DNA of 64,000 bases from Erwinia psidii (GTDB lineage Bacteria > Pseudomonadota > Gammaproteobacteria > Enterobacterales > Enterobacteriaceae), in the NCBI RefSeq assembly GCF_003846135.1, contig NZ_RHHM01000010.1:104341-168340 (forward strand). The letters run 5' to 3'. Positions 1 through 7,599 of the stretch are shown here, piece after piece. Each line of letters begins with the position of its first letter. Positions within the stretch are counted from its first letter, which is position 1. A program made the translations under genes and the position numbers. The notes under the pieces are model-generated. The model did no database searches. It was not told the origin of the DNA and saw nothing but the letters and a program-made list of their open reading frames with translations.

Positions 1-483
1 AGTCCATCAGGGGTCGCTGCTAACCCGTTACAGGCGGTTTCTTCCGGTGTGACTTATCTTAATCTGCAACGCTGTGCCAGTGCGGTGGCTGCCGATATGT
101 TTCATCGTGGTCTGAGCGCCGTGGTGGATGTGAAGTATAAGCCCAGTTACTCAGATATTGTTGAAGTGTGGGTGAAGTTGAAAGCGGGAAGTGGTGACAC
201 CATGTTTAACGTCAGGTCAACCGGACCGACCCGTTTTGATGCCGGGTCCTGTTCTCTCTTTTCACCCGACCTGTCAGAAGTGAGCGATGAAACGACTATC
301 GGTACTTCGACGCCTAATGCCCGGCTGAGTTTTCATAACGGCATTGCCGGTTTGGGGGCAAATGAAAAGGGCGTAGTCACTCTGGCAACCAGCGAGGCCG
401 TGGCCCCTTCAGGCACTGTGCCATCAGGATATATCACCCTTAATGTTAACGGCACGGATCGTAAATTTCCATATTATACCTGA
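1..483 (+). CDS. 3' end of a phage tail-fibre-like protein (partial)
   Basis: The reading frame is open from base 1 to the stop at 481-483, so this is the C-terminal 160 residues of a gene that starts outside the window. An internal GTG at 49 is not needed as a start. The sequence is rich in Ser, Thr, Gly and Val and ends in LNVNGTDRKFPYYT. A hydrophobic strand, then NGT, then a K-x-P-Y/F-Y end is common at the tips of phage tail fibre and tail spike proteins, which is the only basis for the call. A strong rho-independent terminator follows at once. The DinI-like SOS gene nearby fits a prophage edge. It could equally be an unrelated beta-rich surface protein. Confidence 0.45.
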   Translation, partial: SPSGVAANPLQAVSSGVTYLNLQRCASAVAADMFHRGLSAVVDVKYKPSYSDIVEVWVKLKAGSGDTMFNVRSTGPTRFDAGSCSLFSPDLSEVSDETTIGTSTPNARLSFHNGIAGLGANEKGVVTLATSEAVAPSGTVPSGYITLNVNGTDRKFPYYT

Positions 484-501
484 AGGATCCAGTGACTATT
501 G

Positions 502-526
502 ACCGCCCGTACAGGGCGGTTTTTTT
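502..526 (+). terminator. Rho-independent terminator of the tail-like gene
   Basis: ACCGCCC and GGGCGGT pair around a short GTACA loop and are followed by a run of seven T. It lies 19 bases after the stop codon. Confidence 0.85.
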
Positions 527-635
527 GTATCGCACGGCGTAAAAATCCACCTTTTACTGAGGTGACGCCGATGACAGATTTATCCTGTTACAGGAAAAAG
601 AGTGATTTTTTAACAAATTAAGTAAGGAAGCCGGT

Positions 636-710
636 ATGAAAAGAGGTAAGGTAACATTCTTTATTACGCTGTACTGTACGTTTAGCTGGCCGATTATGTC
701 GTATACCTGA
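636..710 (+). CDS. Possible 24-residue hydrophobic microprotein
   Basis: ATG at 636 follows a purine-rich AAGGAAG stretch that could act as a ribosome binding site. The short frame starts MKRGKVTFF and is hydrophobic after a basic N-terminus, as in small single-span membrane proteins. It stops at 708. A second short frame, offset by -1, begins CTG-ATG at 707-712 and ends ...IKDIKQ at about 751. Joined together the two would make a more typical basic-hydrophobic-charged small membrane protein, so this may be a frameshifted gene. I recognise no family. Confidence 0.3.
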   Translation: MKRGKVTFFITLYCTFSWPIMSYT

Positions 711-828
711 TGATTATTTGGTCGAATATGATTAAAGATATCAAACAGTAGCGACTGATAAGATCAGGGTTGAGATGCTAAGTCGTTGGTCCGTAAAATG
801 GGCCATAAATGCAAATCAGGAGAATGCC

Positions 829-1029
829 GTGTCAGAAGCTGCGTCCGCTGGGAATCACCCCGACCGACTGGAAGAAGCAAAAAACATCGCCTTAGGATGG
901 CGTATGATTGGCCAGATAACGCCTCATACGCTGGAAGATGCCGTTCAGCTGCTGCGGGACAGCGCCGATCATGCGGCGACGGTTTACGAACTGCTGTGTA
1001 CTGAAATCAGCGAAAAAGCCAGAAAATAG
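829..1029 (+). CDS. Small conserved-looking hypothetical protein (66 aa)
   Basis: I chose the GTG at 829 because AGGAG lies six bases upstream. The frame also extends back to an ATG at 775, but that start has no convincing ribosome binding site. The product is a soluble, mainly helical 66-residue protein (MSEAASAGNHPDRLEE...) with regularly spaced Leu and Ala in its second half. There is no signal peptide or membrane segment. I do not recognise the family. The position between a phage-like gene and a DinI homologue suggests accessory or prophage-linked DNA, but nothing in the sequence shows a role. Confidence 0.5.
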   Translation: MSEAASAGNHPDRLEEAKNIALGWRMIGQITPHTLEDAVQLLRDSADHAATVYELLCTEISEKARK

Positions 1030-1353
1030 CCGCTGTCGCATAACTGCTACAGCCCCGGCGGCTCTGCACCATCCGCCATGGCGATTAAACAATGCTGATG
1101 CACGTGTGGGGAGGATATTTAACAGGTTGGGGGCTGACTGTACTGAACCGGGATGCTGCTACATGTCTGAAGTACAGATGGGATAACGTCTCACTGCTTT
1201 TTGATGCGCACAGCCTGAGTAAAAAAATGCCCGCAAAAACGATAATACGGGCTAACACCAGGGAACTTGATAAGTGAGCCTCGCACAATGGCTGCGAAAT
1301 GCAAAGCCTGGGCAAATTTTTTGAAATAAAATGCGTGTATTTTCTGAAACGGT
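1030..1353. other. Gap without a supported gene
   Basis: Short overlapping frames exist on both strands, but none has a ribosome binding site together with a recognisable product. No hairpin followed by a T-run, and no tRNA-like structure, was seen. Confidence 0.5.
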
Positions 1354-1599
1354 TCAGAATTCTTCTGCTGTCAGCCACTGATCGCTTTCATCAAACATCT
1401 CTTCAATCAACCTCAGCATGACAGATTTGTCACTTTTACTCGCGTCTGTCTTCACGCTGTTAGCCTGCATTGGCTTGACTTTCACCAGCGCATCGGGAAA
1501 AACGCGCGTTATTCGCTTTTCCAGTTCACGATGGATAAGCTGTTGCGCATTTGGCAATCCGGCAACGTTGCGTTTATCGTAAATCAGTTCAACAAACAT
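1354..1599 (-). CDS. msgA: DinI/MsgA family SOS-response protein
   Basis: This 81-residue protein starts MFVELIYDKRN and ends in an acidic helix (RLIEEMFDESDQWL), matching the DinI family and in particular the Salmonella virulence protein MsgA. DinI-type proteins fold as a small alpha-beta domain with an acidic C-terminal helix that binds RecA filaments and modulates LexA/UmuD cleavage. The length is normal for the family. On the minus strand AAGGA precedes the ATG by about eight bases. A perfect LexA box lies 22 bases upstream of the start codon, so DNA damage should induce it. Family members occur both as core genes and in prophages. The assignment to DinI is firm, the gene symbol less so. 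Confidence 0.85.
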   Translation of the reverse strand: MFVELIYDKRNVAGLPNAQQLIHRELEKRITRVFPDALVKVKPMQANSVKTDASKSDKSVMLRLIEEMFDESDQWLTAEEF

Positions 1600-1620
1600 A
1601 TCGGGGTCCTTTTATTTTAT

Positions 1621-1636
1621 CTGTATAAAAATACAG
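1621..1636 (-). promoter_or_regulatory. LexA (SOS) operator
   Basis: CTGTATAAAAATACAG matches the consensus CTGT-N8-ACAG at every defined position. It sits just upstream of the DinI-family start at 1599 and points to SOS control of that gene. Confidence 0.9.
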
Positions 1637-1707
1637 TTATTCATAATGGCCTTCAATCATTTTTTATTGGGTTACACTGTGTACTCAACTTATAACCAGG
1701 AGAAGTA

Positions 1708-1935
1708 ATGATGAAAAGCAGACTGATAATTGCATTGATAACCTTGGCTGGCACAGGGTTAACGGGCTGCGCCGACAACCATATCATGCATATGAAAAAC
1801 GGTAATACCGTGGTGGTACAGGGTAAACCACATACTGACAAAGCCAGCGGTATGGTTATCTATACCGACGAAAACGGCACGCAGCAGGCGGTGAGCAAGG
1901 CGGATATAAAAGATATAAGCAATCTTAAAAACTGA
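1708..1935 (+). CDS. YgdI/YgdR-family small lipoprotein
   Basis: The protein has 75 residues. The N-terminus has lysine/arginine followed by a hydrophobic stretch and the lipobox LTGC at about residues 18-21, so it should be acylated on Cys and anchored in the envelope. The mature part (MHMKNGNTVVVQGKP..., then ...YTDENGTQQAVSKADIKDI) is the compact SH3-like fold of the DUF903 family seen in E. coli YgdI and YgdR. AGGAGAAGT gives a good ribosome binding site before tandem ATG codons. The function of the family is not settled. There is no obvious operon partner. Confidence 0.85.
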   Translation: MMKSRLIIALITLAGTGLTGCADNHIMHMKNGNTVVVQGKPHTDKASGMVIYTDENGTQQAVSKADIKDISNLKN

Positions 1936-2031
1936 CACTCCAGGTTCAGTCTGATTGTCCCGGAGGCATAACGGCGGCAGGATCATCTGAATATCAATCA
2001 AATCAGAGAGAAAGCCCGGAGATTTTTGCCC

Positions 2032-2439
2032 ATGATGCCGACTGCCGTCACCGGTGTTCTGCTGGCCTGCATCACATTTGCAGCCTGTGGATCACAAACC
2101 ACGCCGCCGGTGTTGAATACCGAATATCAAATTAACTGCCCCGGTCGTCCGACCATGACCGTTACCAATGCCCAGTTCGGGCTGACCACGGTCATGTGGG
2201 CAGGAGACAATTTTCAGATCGCCGTCGGGTCGCAACAATCTCACACCAGCGACGGAGTAAAGGTGGCGATTACCCTGTTTCGCAATGGCGACCAGATGAT
2301 GGTGAACGAAACCAATCGTCAGACGTGGTTTTCCTGGAGCGGAGGTCAGAAACTGGTTGAGTGCAGTCGTAGCGGGGAACGTGAGAACAGCACCGTGACG
2401 CTGCAACATACTGATGATTCGCCCAGGGTGACATCCTGA
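2032..2439 (+). CDS. Putative lipoprotein, possibly MliC-like
   Basis: A hydrophobic leader ends in the lipobox FAAC, so the product is predicted to be an envelope lipoprotein of about 136 residues. The mature domain has two cysteines flanking a beta-rich segment (...INCPGRPTMTV...FSWSGGQKLVEC). That pattern of an early CPG, a W-x-GG turn and a late Cys recalls MliC, the membrane-bound inhibitor of C-type lysozyme, but similarity is weak by eye. The ATG at 2032 is preceded by GGAG. A TTG at 2026 and an ATG at 2035 are alternatives. The neighbouring genes ldcA and emtA act on peptidoglycan, which would suit a lysozyme inhibitor, though that is inference only. Confidence 0.6.
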   Translation: MMPTAVTGVLLACITFAACGSQTTPPVLNTEYQINCPGRPTMTVTNAQFGLTTVMWAGDNFQIAVGSQQSHTSDGVKVAITLFRNGDQMMVNETNRQTWFSWSGGQKLVECSRSGERENSTVTLQHTDDSPRVTS

Positions 2440-2486
2440 AGCAGCGCTTTTTGCCACTGAACCACACCCTGCGGGCTGTCAGCACA

Positions 2487-3410
2487 TTATGGTAACGTCG
2501 GATGCCCGGAGAGCGTCAGGGTGCTGTGACCCATATTGACCTGTAATCTGGCGTGTGCGCCCAGCGGTAACGTTACGGTATGCCAGTGATGACCAAATTT
2601 CAGACCGGTAACCAGTGGCAGCTCGGTGAGCTGACCAATCAGCGTCCAAACGCTGTCGAAATCGTAGCCATGATCATACTCAGTCAGTGTTGCTCCGGTA
2701 AAACTCCCGGTTATGATGGCTTTTTGCCGCGCCAGCACGCCTGCCTGTGCCAGCTGCAACAGCATTCGTTCAACCCGGAACGGATGTTCATTTACATCTT
2801 CAATCACCAGAATCCCATCACTGATATCTGGCATCCACGGGGTGCCTGCCAGCGACGCCAGCATCGTGAGATTACCTCCCCAAATCGTGCCATCAAGATC
2901 GATGGTCTGCTGCGTGTCGGCTGCCCATTCCAGGGTAAATTCCGGCGAGGTCAGGGCGTGCCAGAAGTGTTTAATGGTAAAGTCAGACAGTTTTTCGGCA
3001 CCAAAATTACCGGCCAGCATCGGGCCGCTAAAGGTAATAGCCCCCTGCTGTAACAGGGCCATTTGCAGTACCGTGAAGTCGCTGTGGCCGCATATCGCCA
3101 GCGGAGCAGCTTTCAGCCGTGCCGCCACGGCGTGTGCATTAAAATGGGGAAGCAGGCGACCGGCACCATAACCCCCGCGAACCGCCAGCACGATATCCGG
3201 CTGGCAGTCAGGCTGGATTAACTGATGCAGATCCGCCAGACGTTCGCTGTCACTGCCAGCAAAGCGCTGTTCGCGGCGAGTGATAACCGCGGTATTTTCT
3301 ACCTGATGACCCTGTGACCGAAGCCGTTCGACGGCAAGCGACGCGGCTTGCTGATTATGACAATAGCCGGAAGGCGCAATCAGATGAAAAGAGCGGGGAA
3401 TAACGGACAT
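2487..3410 (-). CDS. ldcA: Muramoyltetrapeptide (L,D-) carboxypeptidase LdcA
   Basis: LdcA is a cytoplasmic serine peptidase of family S66. It removes the terminal D-Ala from murein tetrapeptides during peptidoglycan recycling. The 307-residue length is normal. The nucleophile is Ser110 in GHSD, with Glu204 in VIEDVNE and a His near residue 274 in KFGHHW completing the Ser-Glu-His triad. The conserved RGGYGAGR turn is at about 78-85. I chose the ATG at 3410 because the protein then begins MSVIPRSFHLIAPSG, the usual LdcA start. An upstream in-frame start at 3452 would only add an unrelated leader. The gene is divergent from emtA, the same arrangement as in E. coli. Confidence 0.93.
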   Translation of the reverse strand: MSVIPRSFHLIAPSGYCHNQQAASLAVERLRSQGHQVENTAVITRREQRFAGSDSERLADLHQLIQPDCQPDIVLAVRGGYGAGRLLPHFNAHAVAARLKAAPLAICGHSDFTVLQMALLQQGAITFSGPMLAGNFGAEKLSDFTIKHFWHALTSPEFTLEWAADTQQTIDLDGTIWGGNLTMLASLAGTPWMPDISDGILVIEDVNEHPFRVERMLLQLAQAGVLARQKAIITGSFTGATLTEYDHGYDFDSVWTLIGQLTELPLVTGLKFGHHWHTVTLPLGAHARLQVNMGHSTLTLSGHPTLP

Positions 3411-3693
3411 AATATTCACTTTTACCTTTAATGCTGCGCAAAAAATGACCATTTCTCAATGAATTTAAGCCGCGCGTAAATAAAAAAGTCGCCTTTTATG
3501 GCAGATTGTGTGATTTTTATGCAGGTCTGGTGGACCCTTTTGTGTCACTGACGGTCCGGTGAACGTGATAATGACGAAAAGTCGGACTAAAGTCATCTGC
3601 GTTTGCCTTTAAATTCAGATTGACGGTAATTTTCATAACTCAGACAGCCGCTAAGATAACATTCGGGGTTAAAGCTCAGAGGAAGAATATAGC

Positions 3694-4329
3694 GTGAGAA
3701 GCGTGAATAAGGTTGCACTGCTGGGCGTGTTGCTGCTGGCGGGGTGTGCCAGTGAGCCACATAAGCAGACGATTATCCAGCAGCAGCAAACACCATTAAC
3801 CAAAGCACCACCTGAAAAAGTGGCACAGGCCTGGTCACTGTTCACTGAGGATGCGGCCCATAACTATGGCGTTGACCAGAAGCTGATTGATGCCATTATT
3901 TCGGTCGAATCGGGCGGCAATCCAACGGTAGTCAGCAAATCGAATGCCATTGGATTGATGCAGATTAAAGCTTCCACGGCAGGGCGTGAAGTCTATCGGG
4001 CGACAGGGCGTCGCGGTCAGCCGAGCAGTTCAGAACTGCGCGATCCGGTGAAAAATATTGATATCGGCACCGCTTACCTGAAAATTTTGCAGGATCGTTC
4101 GCTGGCAGGCATTCGCAACCCGGAAACCCTGCGCTATGCCACCATCGTTTCTTATGCCAATGGTGCCGGGGCGCTGTTGAGAACCTTTTCTTCCGACAGG
4201 GACCGTGCAATTGCGATGATCAACGCCATGTCGCCGGATGAATTTTATCAGCATGTGCAGAATAAACACCCGGCTGCTCAGGCACCACGTTATTTGTGGA
4301 AAGTCACCACCGCTTACCGCACTATCTGA
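3694..4329 (+). CDS. emtA: Membrane-bound lytic murein transglycosylase EmtA (MltE)
   Basis: EmtA is an outer-membrane lipoprotein that cleaves glycan strands internally, forming 1,6-anhydromuramic acid ends. The protein begins at GTG 3694 behind GAGGAAG. It has a lipobox (LLAGC, Cys18), and its SLT domain contains the catalytic Glu72 in SVESGGNP, followed by SNAIGLMQIK and later YANGAGALL. The 211-residue length agrees with E. coli EmtA. It is divergently transcribed from ldcA, so one intergenic region serves an enzyme that opens murein and one that recycles the products. Confidence 0.93.
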   Translation: MRSVNKVALLGVLLLAGCASEPHKQTIIQQQQTPLTKAPPEKVAQAWSLFTEDAAHNYGVDQKLIDAIISVESGGNPTVVSKSNAIGLMQIKASTAGREVYRATGRRGQPSSSELRDPVKNIDIGTAYLKILQDRSLAGIRNPETLRYATIVSYANGAGALLRTFSSDRDRAIAMINAMSPDEFYQHVQNKHPAAQAPRYLWKVTTAYRTI

Positions 4330-4474
4330 TCTTGCAGACTTTTCCTCACGGCCAGTAGTCAGTACCGGCCCAGGTTAAGGATATTCTGCGGTTCTCTGAA
4401 CACTCAGGGAACCTGATTAGCACAGCGCCTGTTTTCTGCAAGAGCCAGGCCGAGTGATGATACCTGAAGCGCGC

Positions 4475-5212
4475 TTACTGAAAACGGTTAGCCTTGTCGC
4501 GCGCCAGTTGCTCCAGCTGAAAGATCACCTGCTGTAACTGTCGTTCCTGTCCTGTGTTCAGTTTCTCAAAGCGGAAGCTCAGGCGGGGGGTGACCACGGT
4601 TTCATTTTTCGTGCTAACCACGCTGCGCTTGCCGATGTTAATAAGCTTTGCATCCACCTCAAAGCGACCATATTCGCCCAGTTCCACCCGCAGCTTTCTG
4701 AATTGTTCTCCACCTTTCAGGCCTTCCGGCAGAGCTGAATCCCCCAGCACCGCCAGTCCACCGAGAGAGAGATCCTGCAGGCGCATCCGGCCTTCACCTG
4801 TGCCATCGGGCCACTGTACATAGCAGTAGAAAATGGGGTTAAGTGGGGCGGTGACGCGGAAAAACTCACGGCGCTGTATCATCCAGAGCAACTCTGGCAG
4901 GTCAGCAAAAAAGGCGGGGAGCCCCTGATGGCTACCCGGCTGTGGCGAGCCGAGAGCGAATTCAACTTTTGCCCCATACGTCTCGGCCAGCAGGTAAAGC
5001 TCATCTGCTTCCAGCACTAGCTGGTTATCGTAATCGTTACTGCTGTAATCAATTACAATTCCATCGCGATCGGCAGCCAGCAGTTTGGTGATAAACTGCC
5101 CACGGGCGTACGAAACCAGCAGTGGGGTCTGATTTTTCAGCAGGTTTTTTAACACAGCCAGTACGGCCAGCGGACCCCGTTTCAGATACTTCTCTTTTTC
5201 TTCTTGTTTCAC
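4475..5212 (-). CDS. ycgR: Flagellar brake protein YcgR (PilZ domain)
   Basis: YcgR binds cyclic di-GMP and slows the flagellar motor through the switch complex or MotA. The 245-residue protein has an N-terminal YcgR domain (about 10-105) and a C-terminal PilZ domain. The ligand motif RxxxR is at Arg115-Arg119 (QRREFFR), and D/NxSxxG is at 147-152 (DLSLGG), so the c-di-GMP site is intact. The start is GTG with GGGAG upstream. A sigma-28 promoter lies about 55-80 bases upstream, putting it in the late flagellar regulon. The emtA-ycgR-ymgE order matches other enterobacteria. Confidence 0.93.
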   Translation of the reverse strand: MKQEEKEKYLKRGPLAVLAVLKNLLKNQTPLLVSYARGQFITKLLAADRDGIVIDYSSNDYDNQLVLEADELYLLAETYGAKVEFALGSPQPGSHQGLPAFFADLPELLWMIQRREFFRVTAPLNPIFYCYVQWPDGTGEGRMRLQDLSLGGLAVLGDSALPEGLKGGEQFRKLRVELGEYGRFEVDAKLINIGKRSVVSTKNETVVTPRLSFRFEKLNTGQERQLQQVIFQLEQLARDKANRFQ

Positions 5213-5265
5213 TTATAACTCCCGCTGAATGTCAAAAAACCTGCTGTCTGTGCTATCAGGTGAGA

Positions 5266-5292
5266 GTATCGGCACGACCGCGACGGCCTTTA
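5266..5292 (-). promoter_or_regulatory. Sigma-28 (FliA) promoter of ycgR
   Basis: Read on the minus strand, TAAA (5289-5292) is separated by exactly 15 bases from GCCGATAC (5266-5273). The FliA consensus is TAAA-N15-GCCGATAA, so only the last base differs. Confidence 0.88.
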
Positions 5293-5385
5293 GTCTGTGG
5301 TGAAAAAAGTCTGGATTTACATCAAAGTTTCAGGATCCTGGCTTATACTTAGAGCGTTTCAATAATCAGAACAAAGGGGCAGTAA

Positions 5386-5634
5386 ATGGGTATTTTGTCA
5401 TGGATTATCTTCGGTTTGATTGCAGGGATTATTGCAAAATGGATTATGCCGGGCCGTGATGGCGGTGGTTTTATTATCACGGTGATCCTCGGCATTGTCG
5501 GGGCCGTGGTGGGAGGCTGGATCAGCACTTTCTTTGGCTTTGGTCGGGTCGATGGTTTCAACTTTGGCAGTTTTGTGGTGGCGATCATTGGTGCCATCGT
5601 TGTGCTTTGGATCTATCGTAAAGTCAGAAGCTGA
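5386..5634 (+). CDS. ymgE: GlsB/YeaQ/YmgE-family stress membrane protein
   Basis: This is an 82-residue, very hydrophobic inner-membrane protein with three predicted membrane segments and Gly-rich packing faces (MGILSWIIFGLIAG, then GGGFIITVILGIVGAVVGGW, then a C-terminal span ending in RKVRS). This is the transglycosylase-associated/YmgE family, linked to general stress but without a defined activity. It is next to ycgR as in E. coli, divergent from it, and ends in a clear terminator. GGGGCAG upstream of the ATG is a plausible ribosome binding site. Confidence 0.88.
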   Translation: MGILSWIIFGLIAGIIAKWIMPGRDGGGFIITVILGIVGAVVGGWISTFFGFGRVDGFNFGSFVVAIIGAIVVLWIYRKVRS

Positions 5635-5687
5635 CCGAGGCGTAATGGATGCACTGAAGTTGACGAGGTTTCCATTTTCGTTACGGC

Positions 5688-5717
5688 AAATCCCGGCCAT
5701 CTGGTCGGGATTTTTGC
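5688..5717 (+). terminator. Rho-independent terminator after ymgE
   Basis: AAATCCCG and CGGGATTT form a stem around a ten-base loop, followed by further T residues. Confidence 0.8.
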
Positions 5718-5718
5718 T

Positions 5719-6257
5719 TTGATAAAAATGTGCATAATCTTATTTATTATCAATAATTGTCTTCCATACTCCTATCACGGTTCTGAAGCATTAGCAGCGG
5801 CGTTTGCAGCCGTGCTTTATTTACAGCTGTCATTAGGATGGTGGTTTGGATGTTATTAAAAGGGATAATATGTCGGTTGTTATGATAATTATCTGGCACT
5901 GAAATCATTTAATAATAATGTCTTTTATGCTAAAAATAAGGTCCATTTTTTAATCTTACTCAAGATGGGTACTGTCAGTTAAAATGAGGAATGTCTCTTT
6001 GTTAATTGCGTTTATTATGATTGTTAGTTATAAATATAATTATCAGTTATGATGCATGAATTGACCGAGGAAATTGTGCTGATGTTGATTTTTTGATATA
6101 AGAATCAATCATTATTATTATGAATTAGTGTGGTTAATTATAATCTCGCGATCCGTTTATCTGATATTTATACTTGCCGCTTTCTGAGGGCGATTTTATT
6201 TCGTAGAATTAAATCCTGGTGTGCGATATGCACTTAATTTATCAACAGGGCTTAAAT
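5719..6257. promoter_or_regulatory. AT-rich leader of the fimbrial operon
   Basis: About 540 bases, strongly AT-rich, with no supported gene. Such regions upstream of chaperone-usher operons usually hold H-NS-silenced promoters. I saw no obvious pair of inverted repeats that would suggest an invertible switch, and no recombinase gene adjoins it. Confidence 0.4.
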
Positions 6258-6827
6258 ATGCTGCAAAGAAAAACGCTAATCACGCTTATTATGCTGGCCG
6301 GGATCGGAACCGTTTTTACCTCTGGCGCTAACGACGATGGCACTATTCATTTTATTGGCACCGTTTCTGCGTCAGCCTGTTCCGTCGACTCCACTGCCGG
6401 AACGTCAGGACGCGCGGGGACTGTCAATTTCGGTGTGGTCAGTAGTAAAACGCTGGCAGCGGTAGGTAATTCCACAACCGCCGTGCCTTTTTCTATTGTA
6501 TTAACTGACTGTGCGGTCTCGTCAGCACCTACCATTACGTTCAATGGCGAGTCGGTGAGTTCAGCCAGCGGAGACCTTTTTGCCACTCAGGTGACGGGCG
6601 TGGGTATACAAATTGAAGACGCCGACGCAACTTCAACGATCTACCGTCCCGGTATTGCTACGGCAAACACAGGACTGAATGTGCTTAATATTAATGATGG
6701 TGAAGATCAGGTCCCTTCCGCAACGGCTGGATTTCGGGCCTATCTGGTCAGGGCAAGCGGCACGGGAACGGTAACCGGTGATATTGATACAGACGTTACT
6801 TTCACCATCAATTACACAGAATCCTGA
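6258..6827 (+). CDS. Chaperone-usher fimbrial major subunit
   Basis: The protein is about 189 residues from the ATG at 6258. I preferred this over upstream in-frame ATGs because it gives a standard signal peptide (MLQRKTLITLIMLAGIG...). The mature pilin has the paired cysteines of a type 1-like subunit (SACSVD and TDCAVS), a Gly/Thr/Ala-rich beta-sandwich and the C-terminal strand ending INYTES that the chaperone recognises. It is the first gene of a subunit-chaperone-usher-adhesin operon, so it probably forms the shaft. No other pilin is present in the operon, implying a simple two-component fibre. Confidence 0.88.
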   Translation: MLQRKTLITLIMLAGIGTVFTSGANDDGTIHFIGTVSASACSVDSTAGTSGRAGTVNFGVVSSKTLAAVGNSTTAVPFSIVLTDCAVSSAPTITFNGESVSSASGDLFATQVTGVGIQIEDADATSTIYRPGIATANTGLNVLNINDGEDQVPSATAGFRAYLVRASGTGTVTGDIDTDVTFTINYTES

Positions 6828-6876
6828 CGTTCTGCCTCATCGCCTGAATGTGCGGCATTAAACTGGTAACCTAATC

Positions 6877-7575
6877 ATGAAATTGTACAGCCCCAAAATA
6901 TCATTCTGTATCATGTTACTTGCCGCTTCATTTTTTTCTTATGCCGGTGGATTAACTTTGGGCGCAACCCGGTTGATTTATCCCGCGGGGAACAGAGAAG
7001 CTACGGTACCATTATCCAATGGTTCAGAGAATACCCCCTATTTGATTCAATCCTGGGTATCAGATCTGGAGCAAAAAACAGAAGATATTCCCTTTATCAC
7101 CACACCACCGGTCTTTAAACTTCTGCAAAATAAGTCAACGGTGGTACGCGTGGTTAATTTACCAGATGCCGCAAACGCGTTACCTCAGGATCGGGAAAGT
7201 GTATTTTTGCTGAATGTTCGTGCCATACCGGCAGTGGAAAAACAGGTTAATCCAACCCGGATGACCGTGTCGACACAAAATATTATTAAGTTAATCTATC
7301 GTCCTCAGGGGTTAACTGCCAGAGCAGCGGGCAGTGTATGGGATAAGCAGCAAATTTCCGGCGGACAATATTATATTACCGTTGCCAATCCCACACCTTA
7401 TGTGGTGACCTTAACCCGGCTGAAAATTAACGATGAAAGTATCGATAAGCCCGGTCTGGTTATGCCGTATTCAGAGAAAAAGATAGAGACGAAGATAAAA
7501 ACACCTCGTTCAGTCACTTTCAGCATTATTGATGATTACGGCGGTCTTTCTCCGGCGAAAAGCATCAATATTTAA
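6877..7575 (+). CDS. Periplasmic fimbrial chaperone (PapD/FimC-like)
   Basis: This 232-residue protein has an N-terminal signal peptide ending near ...FFSYAGG. The first Ig-like domain begins with a strand carrying GATRLIYPAGNRE, which contains the conserved Arg that anchors the subunit C-terminus. The matching Lys lies in the NIIKLIYRP motif before the second domain. These pilus chaperones fold subunits by donor-strand complementation and deliver them to the usher. The gene is 49 bases after the major subunit and 24 bases before the usher, so all are probably cotranscribed. Confidence 0.92.
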   Translation: MKLYSPKISFCIMLLAASFFSYAGGLTLGATRLIYPAGNREATVPLSNGSENTPYLIQSWVSDLEQKTEDIPFITTPPVFKLLQNKSTVVRVVNLPDAANALPQDRESVFLLNVRAIPAVEKQVNPTRMTVSTQNIIKLIYRPQGLTARAAGSVWDKQQISGGQYYITVANPTPYVVTLTRLKINDESIDKPGLVMPYSEKKIETKIKTPRSVTFSIIDDYGGLSPAKSINI

Positions 7576-7599
7576 ACATCCTGAATACGTTTATTTAAT

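Noticed and set aside
1092..1277. 61-codon plus-strand frame between the small hypothetical gene and the DinI-like gene
   Set aside because: It overlaps a minus-strand frame of similar quality, and neither has convincing coding features.
5719..6257. Invertible fimbrial promoter switch
   Set aside because: No matching inverted repeats and no Fim-type recombinase gene were seen.
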